From Climacteris rufus (Eukaryota; Chordata; Aves; Passeriformes; Climacteridae), in contig VZRZ01003987.1 of the NCBI GenBank assembly GCA_013398175.1, positions 3,164 through 67,163 on the forward strand: DNA of 64,000 bases, read 5' to 3'. The notes under the pieces are model-generated. The model saw nothing but the letters and a program-made list of their open reading frames with translations, was not told where the DNA came from and did no database searches. Shown here piece by piece: positions 50,618-62,504 of this stretch; position 1 is the first letter of the stretch, and each line of letters starts with the position of its first letter. Position numbers and translations under genes: made by a program.

Positions 50618-51588
50618 AAAGATACCCAGACCTTTACAGGAAATGTTGGTGTTTTCAAATATTTTGAGCTGGGCAAGGAAAGGATTAATTTGGATTTACC
50701 TAAATCACTTTAGTTGTTCCATGCAGGCTTTGGGAGTGGGGGCAAGTTATTTTCCAGGTTCCTTCTACACAAATGGTTTCAAATTAAAACTGTAATAAAA
50801 ATTTCTTGTTTGTCTTTAAAATTCAATCAGTCCTGGGGATAAAACTGAGAGTAAAATGTTGTACAATGCCACATCACTAGCAAAGAAATTGATAAAAGAA
50901 TTACAAGCCAATGATTTAAGAGATGCATATGAAATCTGTGTTCTGTTTAATCTTGTCCAAGCTCCTGGAAGCACACAAGACCCCAACAGTTTCTCTAAAT
51001 CCGACTTTCCTCCCCCTGCAACCCTTACAATTCTCTCCTTCAAGGTAGATCCAGAAGCTACAAAGCATGAAAGGATGGCATCATACCTCTGTCTCCATAT
51101 GAAGGATATTGTAACTTTTGCTTCACTTCTGCGCTGTCAACAGAAATTCCATCCCCTGTTTCTACCTGCATGCCTGCACTAGTCTTATCTGCCAGTGTTA
51201 AGCACAAAGCCCAGTCTAACTGCTCACAGGAAAAGACACATTTCACCAAGGTGGGCCAAGCTTGCCTTCTTCCTGTGTTCACTGGAAGGAATGAAAGTGT
51301 AGCAAAGTAATAGTTCATATTTTGTGGTCAGTAATTTTCTTCCTCTCATTCTGGACTTTCCATAGGTATCAGCACAGTGCCAGGAGTGAAGTAGATGGCA
51401 GCTGTAGACAGACTTCAGCTGCCTCTCAACTGCTGCCTCGACTTGGGATTATCTATGAAAAAAGGACATGCTTTTGCAGTGGCATGAACTGGGTGATAGA
51501 TAAATCTCTTCTTTTTGCCCAGAGAGATGAGCTGTAGTTGCATCCTGCATGTGAACAGTAGTCACCAGCGTTGCTGAGGACCAAGAAA

Positions 51589-51988
51589 ATCATGGTTTGA
51601 GTCGAAAGGGACCACAAAGATCATTTAACTTTAATCCCCCTTCCATGGGCAGGGACACCTTCCACTAGACCTGGTTGCTCAAAGCCCTATCCAGTCTGGC
51701 CTTGAACACTTTCAGGGATAGGACATCTACAGCTTCTCTGGGCAACCTGTGCCAGTGCCTCACCACCCCCACAGAAATTCTTCCCCTTATCTAATCTTAA
51801 TTTGCCTTGTCTCAGTTTAAAGCCATTCCCCCTTGTCCTATCACTACATGCCCTTGTCCAAAGTCCCTCTCCAGCTCTTTTGTAGCCCACTTTATGTACT
51901 GGAAATCTGCTATAAGGTCTCCCCAGGGCCTTCTCCTCTCCAGGCTGAACCACCCAAACTTTCTCAGTCTGTCTTCATAGAATAGGTT
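51589..51988 (-). mobile_element. CR1 retrotransposon, 3' fragment
   Basis: Plus-strand order is the complement of a CR1 3' end. It shows 'gaaagggaccacaaagatca' (51604), 'ccatgggcagggacaccttc' (51643), 'cagtctggccttgaacactt' (51691), 'ttgtcctatcactacatgcc' (51833) and 'ataaggtctccccagggcct' (51912), and ends near 'tttctcagtctgtcttcata'. It is the same CR1 type as 1493-1904 but inverted. The 3'-terminal short repeats are lost and no reverse transcriptase sequence is kept. The minus frame at 51687-51953 is untranslated CR1 sequence. Confidence 0.93.
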
Positions 51989-54153
51989 TATTAAGCTACT
52001 CTGTAGCCCTGTTCACCCTGAAAAGGGACAGTCACTTCTCTTTGCTATCTCCCTCTTTCATTACATTTAAGTCTTTATAATTAATTTCCATTATGGTTCC
52101 CTCCAGTGAATTATTTTCTAAATAAAATTTTCATTAATTAAATGGAGTACCACAAAATGCAGCATCCCATCAATATTGAAAAAATACTGGATCCTCTGTA
52201 TATTGCTTACAACTATTGTAAAACTGCAAAAGAAAAAAAGAAGTATCATCACAATGTGTCTGTACCTGCAAAGAAGTACAGCTTGTTAAAAGAAAAGCTA
52301 TTCTGTATTGTGATAGTTGCTATAGTAATAATTATTTTTCCTCTTATATAGAAAAACAATTAGTTATGAAAACCTATGGAAATTGCTAGTGGGTGGGATC
52401 TTGCTGACACTTTTTGTTTCAGGTTTTGTTTTTCCCCAGACATGCATTTTTGCTGCAGCAAGTACTGTCAGTCCTGAGCAATCTGAGAGGTGATCAGCTC
52501 TGCTGAGAGAGCCAGAGGAGATGTGGCGAGGTCCAGGAAACAGCACATCCAAAAGACAAACACAGCCTTTTATTTTCCCATACTTTCCACAGAGCAATGA
52601 TCATGGAGCGGATCCTGCCTATGAAGGGCAGTGAATCCCAGTAACAGGTTTCCATCCTGGAGATGTCTGGGAAAGGGTGTCCAAGGTTCAGTGCACATGG
52701 TCTTCCTGCAGAGTTGTCTGAAGTGCCTTCCTACTTTCAGCACCACAGTCTGTAAAACCTAGAACAAAACAGACCCAGAAAAAAATTGTATCAGAAATTT
52801 CTTGTTATGAGTGCAGTGGGAACTTACACTGATTTTTCTATGGTAACTGGACCTGAATGTGTAATGAGGCTAAGGAGAAAACTTTTGAAGACACATGATC
52901 TGCACAGTTCCACCATCCAAGCACATGTAATTGAGCCCCCACATGCTGGACGTTGTGCTTGGAACTTTCATTTCTCCCTGAAGGCTGCAGCAGCATCTCT
53001 GCCAAGAGGCTGCCTGGAATGCCTCCTGGGCACAGGCTGTTTCCTCTCTACTGGTGGCACTGAGACCCTGTGCTGTGGCAGTCCCATGTCCCTGTGCCAG
53101 TACTCAGCCCAAGACTCCCTGTTGCCTTCATTAGATTCTCTTCCTAGCTCCATTTATGTGGTACTGTAGCTTTGCAGCTTGGTCTTTCAAGTGTTTGTCA
53201 GTGGAAGTACACCAAGAACAAGACTACAATTTTCTGTAAACAATAACTCATGGCTTTATTTACTACAGGAAATTTTCAAGTGTAGACAGAATTGTATGCT
53301 TAGGTACGTTTCGTCGCCTCATGTCTGGCAGTATTACAGACACCTGCACTGCCCAAGATTCTTCATCTCTCCCCACCTTTAGTATGCTACCTCCTTCTTC
53401 AGAACATGGGAGCCTGTTTCTCTGTCTATTTTCTTCAGTTCACTCCCTAAAGGAGCCAATTAAGGACCTCATCAAAAAATAAACAAATATGTTCTACTCT
53501 CATTTGTCAGGCAACCTTCTGTTTCACCTCTATGTGCAACGAAATCCAGATGATCTGTCGCATACTACCTTCACTGGTTTGGTTCAGACTTGAAAACAAA
53601 GTTTGTCCTGAACTCCAGCCAACTGTGAGTCTAATAATGGCTTTCATGTGAAGTGCCTAGAATCAAACAGAACTCACAAATTTCATGCAGCTTTCCTGAT
53701 AATTAAAGTTCTTCACTCTTCCTCCTAGATTTCTGGAAAAATATGAGGAAATTTTCTTAATTTTTCCTGACTTAGAAGAGTTGATAAAATGTGGAGTGTT
53801 CACATTAAAAACAGGGAGAATGCTAAGCTTTTGTTGGGTTGAAAGATACAGTGGGTCCCACAGTACTGTTGAAAAGGGAGAGGATAGTGGAGACACTAAT
53901 GTAGAGCGAGAGAACCACTGTTGTTGGCAGGATGAAGTGGAAGAAATCTGATCAGGTTGCTGCAACGAACAGTTGGGGATAAAGGCATTGGTACCTAAGA
54001 AAAAAAAGAGCCTCCATCATGGAGGAGAATGGTGCCAAACTCATGGGAACGTATTGCAGGGACTGAGGGGAGGTGTTGGCAGGAGTGGGAGCAGATTGGG
54101 AGCAGCCCACAGGCATCAGAGCAGTGGGTCAGGATGATATGGTTGTGTCTCAC
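51989..54153. other. non-coding stretch, nothing recognised
   Basis: No repeat or gene recognised. The 127-codon plus frame at 52786-53169 has no recognisable features. Confidence 0.45.
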
Positions 54154-54244
54154 CTGCCAGCCTCTGAAAGTCAAATTGTTGCTTACTCACCCTCAAATTA
54201 TCCTTTATTCCATGTTTTTTCAGCTCGCATGTGGGAATCGAGCC
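54154..54244 (-). CDS. weak exon candidate, unidentified
   Basis: On the minus strand a 91-base open segment ends at a strong donor (GGCAG|GTGAGACA, GT at 54153-54152). It begins after a mediocre acceptor ('aaaatgacag'). The translated piece includes ELKKHGIKDNLRVSKQQFDF, which is charged and helical, and two CpGs are retained. It leaves codon phase 1, so it does not join directly to the 44116 exon, which needs phase 0. Family unknown, and chance is a real alternative. Confidence 0.2.
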
Positions 54245-55057
54245 CTGTCATTTTAAATTAGAGTCAGCTATGTGAGCATTGCAGACGTAGTGTAAGGTTT
54301 TCAGTGGCAATAACTTGGCAGACCAAGGTGCTTCTTTGACATGTACATGTGTAAAAACATTCCAAGTGATTGGTAATATGGCAGGGTTTAACTTCAAAAT
54401 TAGTGAAATGCCCTACTGCTGTAAATAGACACAGTTACTGCAGTAGGATTGGTGTATTTATGTGAGTAGGCAATTTCATTCCATGTAGTGAGCCTTTAAA
54501 TGAAAGAATAGACAAGAAAAAACTACAATGTTTCCTCTTCTTATCCATTTGTTTCTAAGCAGAAACTAATTTCCTCCTATGCTGTAGTATTTTTAAACCA
54601 AGAACAAAGAACCGGTCAGAGTAAGCACAGCTATGTGCTAATTTATAACTGCTCAGAGTAAAAGGCAGCTCCAGCTGACAGTAGCTTCAAAAAAAACCTG
54701 TGCCTCCTGTAAATTAGGGTAAGGGAACTGATCATTGAAGGTAAACAGGTGATGAAATACTTCATTAGTACCTCATTTGTAATTTATGTCTGCTGAAGTA
54801 GTTGACAAAGAATCAAAATGTAAGTGGTAGATTTCTCAGAAGTGCAGCCTTTGAGGTCACTGAAGTGGATTAATTATAACCCAGTGTAAAGCACAGCCTG
54901 TCTCTGTGTCAATTACCAGTATTTGATAACTGAAATTATGTCAAGCTCTGTTCTTCTTCAAGATGCAGCCACACATTTTAAAATCATTATGACTGTAAGC
55001 ATGAGCTTCACATAGCTAATGAGTTCAGCTCATTTATTAAAGTTCATTTTGGCTTAG

Positions 55058-55282
55058 AAGATAGTAGTTGAGATTCAGAAGGGAGTGGGTGACAAGAGAC
55101 CCAGTTCTGGAAAAATAAATGCCTTTCCTTATCCCCTCTCTCAAACCTGTGCAGGAGAAACAAAGCTGATTCACTTGCCAAAGAATCATTTAAATGTACT
55201 GGAGGAGAAAGAGTTGAGGGAGTCAACTACTATTAAATATGACCTGCTTCTAATGGCTATCAGACTTCCAATTGTTCAGTGA
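55058..55282 (+). CDS. weak terminal exon candidate, unidentified
   Basis: After a reasonable acceptor ('gttcattttggcttag', AG at 55056-55057), 74 codons stay open to a TGA at 55280-55282. Codons are purine-rich in the first position, and the peptide includes KIVVEIQKGVGDKRPSSGK and HLNVLEEKELRESTTIKYD. No recognised domain, no nearby convincing polyadenylation signal, and no partner exon was found. Confidence 0.22.
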   Translation, partial: KIVVEIQKGVGDKRPSSGKINAFPYPLSQTCAGETKLIHLPKNHLNVLEEKELRESTTIKYDLLLMAIRLPIVQ

Positions 55283-57649
55283 AAAGTCTGGACTTAATGG
55301 ACTACCTGCTGTTCATATTCATCATAGCAGAATAACTGATAATGTACCTCTGCTACATCTTGGGATTTTCTTTCCCCTCTTCCTCCCTTTTTCATGCTCT
55401 TCCCTGGAACGCACAAGCATCGGGTAGGGTTTGATAGCATCTGTTCTTATGTTATCAAAACCTACCATAAGCTTTTTAGTGGGTAACTCTATCTCACCAT
55501 GTCTGTACAATCTGCTGCCAGGGCAGCAGGCAGGCAGCACTAAATCCCTGCATCCTGACCCATGGCAGCACTGCCGGCGCACAGTAAGGAAATTCTGAAA
55601 GCAATGGCTTTGGTTTGGTTTGGTTTCCTAATGCAAAAGCAGCATCTTTTAACACTGGGTTGGTGTCACTAAGCTCATCATCAGGGCACCAGATTTGCCA
55701 AGTTTTATGCATGCTTTATGCTCAGTGTAGCTGAGGGAACAAATAGTCATAGCTGGGACTCTAGATTGCCATTGCTGGGGAAAATGATGCCAGATCTCTG
55801 CTGCAGTGCCAAGCAGAATGGCTCTAACTTCAGCTAAGTTCAGACTTTAACCACAGGCTTAGACAAGCAGCATTTGGTCTAGTGAATTATTCTTTCACTA
55901 TTCCCTGTTTTCACCTGAAGTATCTCAGTTGTAACTGTCTCTTACTGAAGTAAGCAGTAACATATGATCCTGCTGCACAGGTAATTCCTTATTCTTTTTA
56001 CTCTTTTTGGCAGTCTGCGTTCAGTCTGTGCTTTCAGTGGAATCTTGCATTTATCATGGCTGTAACTTTACACGGAGCCATATTCCAATGTTCATCAGCA
56101 ATTCTTTAAAAAAGCAACAAGTTAATACTTTGAGGTGAACATAGTAGTAAGAAGATTTTCTGCTAAAGAATAAATTTCTTTTTAAGATTAACAACATGTG
56201 GTACTAATGTTTAAAATACAAATTTTAGGTTGTCAATGCAACTTATTCGTTATTACACATTGTGAAATCATTTTAAGATTCTTTGTGCTCTTTTACGCCA
56301 AAAGAGTATCTGATAACTACCCAAGACCTTTATTGTGAAGCCCAGAGTAAGCATACAGCTGTGAGCTAAACCGTAGATGTCTAACCTGAATCTCATGAAA
56401 ATAATTGAGAAAAAGATTCATTTGTGTCTTTGATTTACTAATACTCTATTTTCCAGTGAAATAAAACATTCAAACTTGCATCAGAGTGTTGTTCCTATTT
56501 TTAGTACGAGGATAATGTTGATAATTTTAGAAGCACCTAAGTAGATTAGATATAAAAAGAGATAGATTGAGCATAATATTCACCACAGGATGGCTTTGTG
56601 GCCCTACTCAAAGCAGCAGAAGTTATAGCACCTATGTCAATGCATATGGGTTTTCAAATCTCATATTTTGACCTCCACTATTTCATGGAAAATATTTTAT
56701 TGGATAAACAGACAGAATGTTGAAGCAATCCCTCCCTAAATATTTTGCAGCAATAATGACACTGATTTCTCCATGACATCAATCAAACTGGAACTCTTCA
56801 AAAGACTCATTTTGATATAAGTAAGTAAAAATGTGCTACAGATTGGAAATGAGGGAAGACAACTGGTATGAAGGGTATTATAAGCTATGTCTAGACTCAC
56901 CTGCTAGGAAAAATGATGGCTCATGTCCAGTCCACACCTCCAGTTTTCTTAACTGTGAAAACCAGATTGTGGGAAGGTAGGAGGGAAGAAGAATGGACAG
57001 CTGGTGCTTGCCTGTGTTTTGTCCCAGTAGGGAGCAAGGATGTGAAAATATGCAACTGGAAAGTGGAAAATTCTCTCCACATCCCTCATCTAGATACAAC
57101 TAAGTGCTCACAGTGACCAAGGACATGTTTTTTTGGGTAGGAATTCAAAAGTGTTTCTAATTTTTTCCACTTATTTGGTTAAAGATAGCTTTGTAGACTG
57201 AGGCTTTCCAAAAAGCTGGTCAGTAGACGGGTTTATTTACTTGTGTGCCACCACCATAAGTGTACTTCTTCACAGATGAGCTTACTAACTCTGAAGACTC
57301 AATGCCAGGCTTTCACAAAGGTTCAAGAACAGATTTTCAAACTTCTTGTGTTCCCAGATAGGGTCCAACATGGCATTAGAGTAATGGGCATGTTGCAAAA
57401 ACAGTTCCCACATCTCCCAGTACCAATTCCAACACCTGAGTTTTAATAAAATGTCAGCGCTGGAACTTTTGAGGGCTTGCATAAAAGGTTTCATGGTGAA
57501 ACCTCAACTAGACATTGATTGAGAAACACAGACAGCACAAATTGATTTTTTTAAGCTACTGCTCATGTTTTCTGTCCCTTTTAGCAGATATTTCTCCATG
57601 ACTGGTAGGAATTTGTACCTCCAGACAAGGTGTGTGGCTGCACCAGCCT

Positions 57650-57960
57650 GGAAAGGGGTGAGACAGCTGGTCCCATGGGATGGGTCAGGCAGAAACAGAT
57701 GGCCCTGACCGGCCGGGCTGGCGTGGGGACAGATGGCAACACGGGACAGCTCGGAAAGGAGGACATATGGCAACATGGGATTGGCAGGAGCACAAGTCCT
57801 TAGGCTGAGCCCAATTACAGGCCTGGTGAGTCTGAATTTGCTTGGGAGAAAGTAAAAGGGCTTTTACGTCTTTTGATTCCTCCTCAGACATGGGCAGGGA
57901 TCCCATGGACTTCAGGATGCAGCCGTGGCTGTGTGCTGTTTGGTCTGGACAGTGATGTCA
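57650..57960. other. GC-richer patch with imperfect internal repetition
   Basis: A patch clearly richer in G, C and CpG than its AT-rich surroundings. It contains the related phrases gacagatggcaacacggga and gacatatggcaacatggga about 35 bases apart. Function unknown; a repeat remnant or a weak CpG patch are both possible. Confidence 0.4.
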
Positions 57961-59392
57961 GCCACTGCATGCTGCTGAGTCTTTCCTTCTGAATGCTTTT
58001 TCTTCTGTAATTTCAGCATCTAACAATTGTTCATCATTCTTACACACACTTACATGTTTTGATTTTTATTGGCACATGGTTTATCAGAGGTAGAAAAGGG
58101 TGAAAGGCAACATGTGCACCACTGAGACTTAATGGGCTGATTCAGCATGCTGTTATGTCCTTTGAGACGTGGAAGACAAACGAATTTGCCAGTTCATCTT
58201 AGAAAGCTGATACATAAGTATAAAAAATTCTTAAATGACAGAAACCCATAATACTGTAATATATCTATTGTATATTCTCCCTCCCAATTTCCTTATTTGG
58301 GGGTTGATAAAGTCACTAACCAAGAAATTTGTTTCAATTCCAAGGGAGTTTTTTAGAAATAAATACTTTTTCACCAGTAACCACTAACTACCACATTGCA
58401 CATGTAGAGCATAATTAAGAAGAAGAATAAATTAGGATCTGGATGTCTTCCCATGTCATTTTGAATATGAGAGACAAAATGAACATGCTTTACATGCTGA
58501 ACATCATGAAATGTGCTTATATATATGAACCTATTATTTTTCATCATTCGTCCTGTATTTCTTTGTCTTAATACAAGCTGTCCATCTAGAAGTGACATTG
58601 TTTGGGCATATTTTAAATAGATGCAAGGGAAATAATTTAGTTTGGTCATATTAAAGTGGAGAAGGACTCCATAGATCAAGCATACAGCACAGCCTGCTTC
58701 CCTGGTGAGAGCAGGATGAGTTTTTTTTATAGATGACACTAAGTGTATTAATTGCATTCACCATATTACAGTGTACCTTTTATAACTATTGTCATTGCAT
58801 TTTTCAAGTTTTCCAGCATATTTAATCATGTCTTTCATCACATTTTAAATTGAATATACAGAATTAACAGAGCAACATCAATTACAGAGGTATAGAAATT
58901 AATTAACCTGCACCTGTTGTGATCTATAGAATCTGAATATAACAGCTTTTGTGGTCATATTGCTCATGGACATGAGTATGCAATCACAGATTACTATAGA
59001 TGGAAACACTTGTTAATAGGATTAATTTCCTCTTTGGGGAGGAGAAGGAAAAAGTGGTGATAGAGTAAAAAAATATTTTTCAGGTTTGGAAGATATTTAA
59101 GATATTTAATTTATTCTAAAAGGGACTACCTTAAACTGTGAAATCCATGTATAGATGTACAACTGGACTGCTCAAAAAAATGTGGCATTGTTCAGAAGTG
59201 GTCCTACCTCAGCTAGACAAAAAAATCAATGTTAAGGTGGAGATTTGTACCCTGAAATCTCCCTGAGCCAGGTTTGCTGATGCCTGCTACTTACTTTTAA
59301 TTTTTGTGAAAGAGGATTTTCAGGGTTACAATAAGGGAATTCATTTTAACTATTCAAGAAATACAAAGGCTTTTATAAGGTAGTTTTTGTAA

Positions 59393-59430
59393 GGTGGCAT
59401 CCTAATGCCATTTTAGATGGTGGCATCCTA
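59393..59430. repeat. 12-base direct repeat
   Basis: ggtggcatccta occurs at 59393-59404 and 59419-59430. Confidence 0.9.
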
Positions 59431-61062
59431 AAAGGACTAAAGGTTAGTCTTGCTGCATGTATTTTGGCATGTTTATTGTCGGTTTCCATGTACTTGTAGA
59501 GCCTCCTATATCTATCCATCAATAGTGTGATTTGATCTGAAACTGTATATTATCTCTGAGACGACACATACCTGTTTGAGTACTTCATTATCTTTCTTTA
59601 TCAGGCTGGTATCCAGCCATGGAAAGGTCGGAGTCACAGCTGATGTATTTTGGGACAATGGCACTCAAACAGATGGAGTTATGATGATTGACAGTCACTA
59701 AAGACTGAAGTTTGACAATTATTTTCTCTACCAAAATTTCTTTAGAAGTCAAATTTCTTGAATATGATCCATTTTTATTGCGTATATGTCCCATATTTTT
59801 TAATTAACCCATCACCAAACCTTTTTTCCCCCCCTGTATACAGGAATGTTTTCCTATAGTGGAATCCTTGTATTAGATAGCTGTGAAATGTTCTTAGCAT
59901 TACTGTCCACCTTGTTAGAAATGTATGTATTCTGCTCCATTCGAGTGACCTTTGGATGATACCAAGATGTTATAGAGTTTATAAGGTAGAAATCCCCCAG
60001 TAGAAACATCCTGAATTGTTTTCCTGTGGGAAGACAGCTTCCCGACCTGCAATTTTGATAGGCTGTTTGTTGCCTCGGGAGAATGACAGAGAAGATCCAC
60101 AATTTATTTTGGTAGTTTGAGGCAACATTCTGTCCACTGCATTAAAAACGTTCAAAATCCACAAAATATAAAAATGAAAATAAATGTTTTCATAAGCAAA
60201 GTACCATGGTTAGTCATGATGCTTCCAATTTGTGACATCCCAGAAAGACGAATGATCTTGCTTATGTTTGTTATTTTAGTTTTTCTAAGGGATGTATGAT
60301 GAATTAGATTTTCCAAATGTATTCATGAATAATAATGTCATTTTAATGATATTGCATATTTGCATACAGCAGATTATTATAAAGAATGCCAATAGGGACT
60401 GATAATCAGGTCCTCTAATTGAAATCATGTCTAGAAGAAATACTGTAGCGTGGCACATTTCAGGACTACCAAGAAACCAATATCTCTCCTGAAAATGGTA
60501 GACTGCCTACAGCTATCATTCCAGCTACTTCTGAGTAATGGTAATAGCTCTGGAATGACATCTGACTTGAAGCAATCAGGTATTAAAATACCAGACAAGC
60601 ACAGCTGCCTGTACCTGACTGTACTACAGGAGCAGTGATCTGTGGCAAACTGCCATGGTATTATGCCCCTTTAAGATTCAACCTCTCCAAAAGGCAAAAG
60701 TTCAAGTAGGCTTGGTATCCAGCTTCAGCAGGGAGTTCTATGTTTCACAAGTAATGGTGAATACTGGAAACTGGAATGTAAGAAAAAAATATGCAAATTC
60801 TATAAAGAGCATCTGTAAAGTACCCATGAACACACCCCAAAGCTAATGTCCTGTGTTTCTTATGTTAGAAGTGGAGATTAGGCTGAAAGCCTGACTTTTT
60901 GGAAGGTAATGATGAAAATCCCACTGACGTTTTACTCAGTCAGTTCTGTCTTCTCAGTCCTGTGTAACTACCAAGCTTTTTTCCAGGTCTATTTTTTTCT
61001 TCAGAAATAATGGAAATAACTTAGATGAAATTAAATCTTTGCTTTCTTGGGCATAATCCACG

Positions 61063-61172
61063 AGCCTCAGGAATAGCTGATGAAATATCCTTGCATTTTT
61101 AACCAATTGAACTAATCCAGTCAACACCATAATTGTACTCAGAATCCCTTAGGCCTAATTTGAGTGTAAGGA
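61063..61172 (+). repeat. 110-base direct repeat, copy 1
   Basis: The segment from 'agcctcaggaatagctgatg' to '...gtgtaagga' recurs at 62395-62504 in the same orientation. The first 73 bases are identical, with 7 differences over 110 bases, mostly at the right end. Sequence outside is not clearly related. The unit is unidentified. Confidence 0.95.
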
Positions 61173-62394
61173 AAAGCTACTGTGCTATTGTTAAACTACT
61201 TGGGTTTAATTTTTTTACCAGCCAATAATTAAAAAACACAGGAAATGACATGGTGAATGATGGAACTATTTTGAAGTGCAAATTTATGAAGCAGCTGCAT
61301 CAAATAAAGTGGTAATTTAATTAAGCTTATGTCCTAAAGCTGAGGTGTAGTGAAGAACATTTCTGAGATACGAGCTAATTCAAATCTGGAATAGTAATCC
61401 CACATTTAGTAATTTCAGTGCTATAACTCACTTAATTATAGCATATTAGCAAAATAATGAGATAATTAATCTTCAAATGCAGTTCTTGTCTACATGCATA
61501 TTACAGAAGAATTTGACTTATCCTTTCTTTGCATGTTTTTCCAAGAACGAGTTATGACTAATTTAACCTAGAGAAACCCTTCCTCACTGAAATACCTAGA
61601 TTCTTTTCTTTTCCAAATCTATCATATTTTGGACAATTCATTCTTTGTATAAACAAGAAAATACTTTCATAATAAAATCTGTGAGAAGAACCCAAAGTAT
61701 TAAATTATTTTTTATTTTTCAATTAAAAATTATTGCACCTATTGCTTTTGCTTTTATAAATAAAATATATGGACTGTTTTTGAGCTATTTAATCTCTTCT
61801 ACTACCGTTTTATTTGTAGTACAGAGATATTTTGAAAACACATGCTTTTACAAGAAGATAGATATTGGCACACTGCACTCTATGAATTTTATACACTAAG
61901 CACTGTACCAGAAAATAATACCTTTTCAGAAACCTTACTATTAATAACTTTAGCAGATTTCTCAGTGAAGTATGAATTTTATATATTATAAATATTAATA
62001 TAAGTATTTATTTTAAATTTTGAGCCTTCTTTTTTGTCCACAGAACACTCTGCATCACCTGAAGTACATACACACTTTTTGTGCCTGCTTGTACGTATAC
62101 TCAGCTGCATAAGACAACTGTTGTATCACAGGTGTGCTTCAATCTTTTCCCACCATATCCAAAAAGCATTTTTGTATCTCTTATGTAGAGCAAAATATGC
62201 ATCTCCCTTTTGCTACATCACTTCTCTTCAAATCTGTATTGCTTTTCTTCAACTGACTTTCTGACCACGACAGACTATTTTGAGCTTTCAATATATAATT
62301 CTTTTGGTTATTTTTATCATTGGATATTACTGAACAAGCTTTTCACATCCTGCCATTACTTCCCCAGGCTGTTTCACTGGGTCTATAGCCTAGA
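61173..62394. other. sequence between the two direct repeats
   Basis: About 1.2 kb of AT-rich DNA. An 84-codon plus frame (61645-61899) and frames at 62034-62434 show no recognisable domain. No transposase or retroelement sequence was identified. Confidence 0.4.
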
Positions 62395-62504
62395 AGCCTC
62401 AGGAATAGCTGATGAAATATCCTTGCATTTTTAACCAATTGAACTAATCCAGTCAACACCATAATTGCACTCGGAATCCCTTAGGCCCAGATTGAATCTA
62501 AGGA
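62395..62504 (+). repeat. 110-base direct repeat, copy 2
   Basis: Second copy of the 61063-61172 segment, 1332 bases downstream, same orientation. Differences are concentrated in the last 37 bases (seven substitutions). Confidence 0.95.

Larger units (their letters stand above)
44117..51588. other. non-coding stretch with old repeats
   Basis: About 7.5 kb without a supported gene. It holds old repeat pieces at 47.36, 48.47 and 50.54 kb and two small tandem duplications (own entries). The 108-codon plus frame at 50856-51182 has no recognisable domain. Confidence 0.4.
55283..61062. other. non-coding stretch
   Basis: No supported gene. The 128-codon minus frame at 58371-58757 is AT-driven, with no splice context or domain. 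A GC-richer patch lies at 57650-57960 and a small duplication at 59393-59430 (own entries). Confidence 0.4.

Noticed and set aside
50468..50713. 81-codon plus frame that looks protein-like
   Set aside because: Its centre is an old palindromic repeat (50535-50617), so the open frame is likely chance.
58371..58757. 128-codon minus frame
   Set aside because: AT-driven, with no recognisable domain, signal sequence or supporting exon borders.
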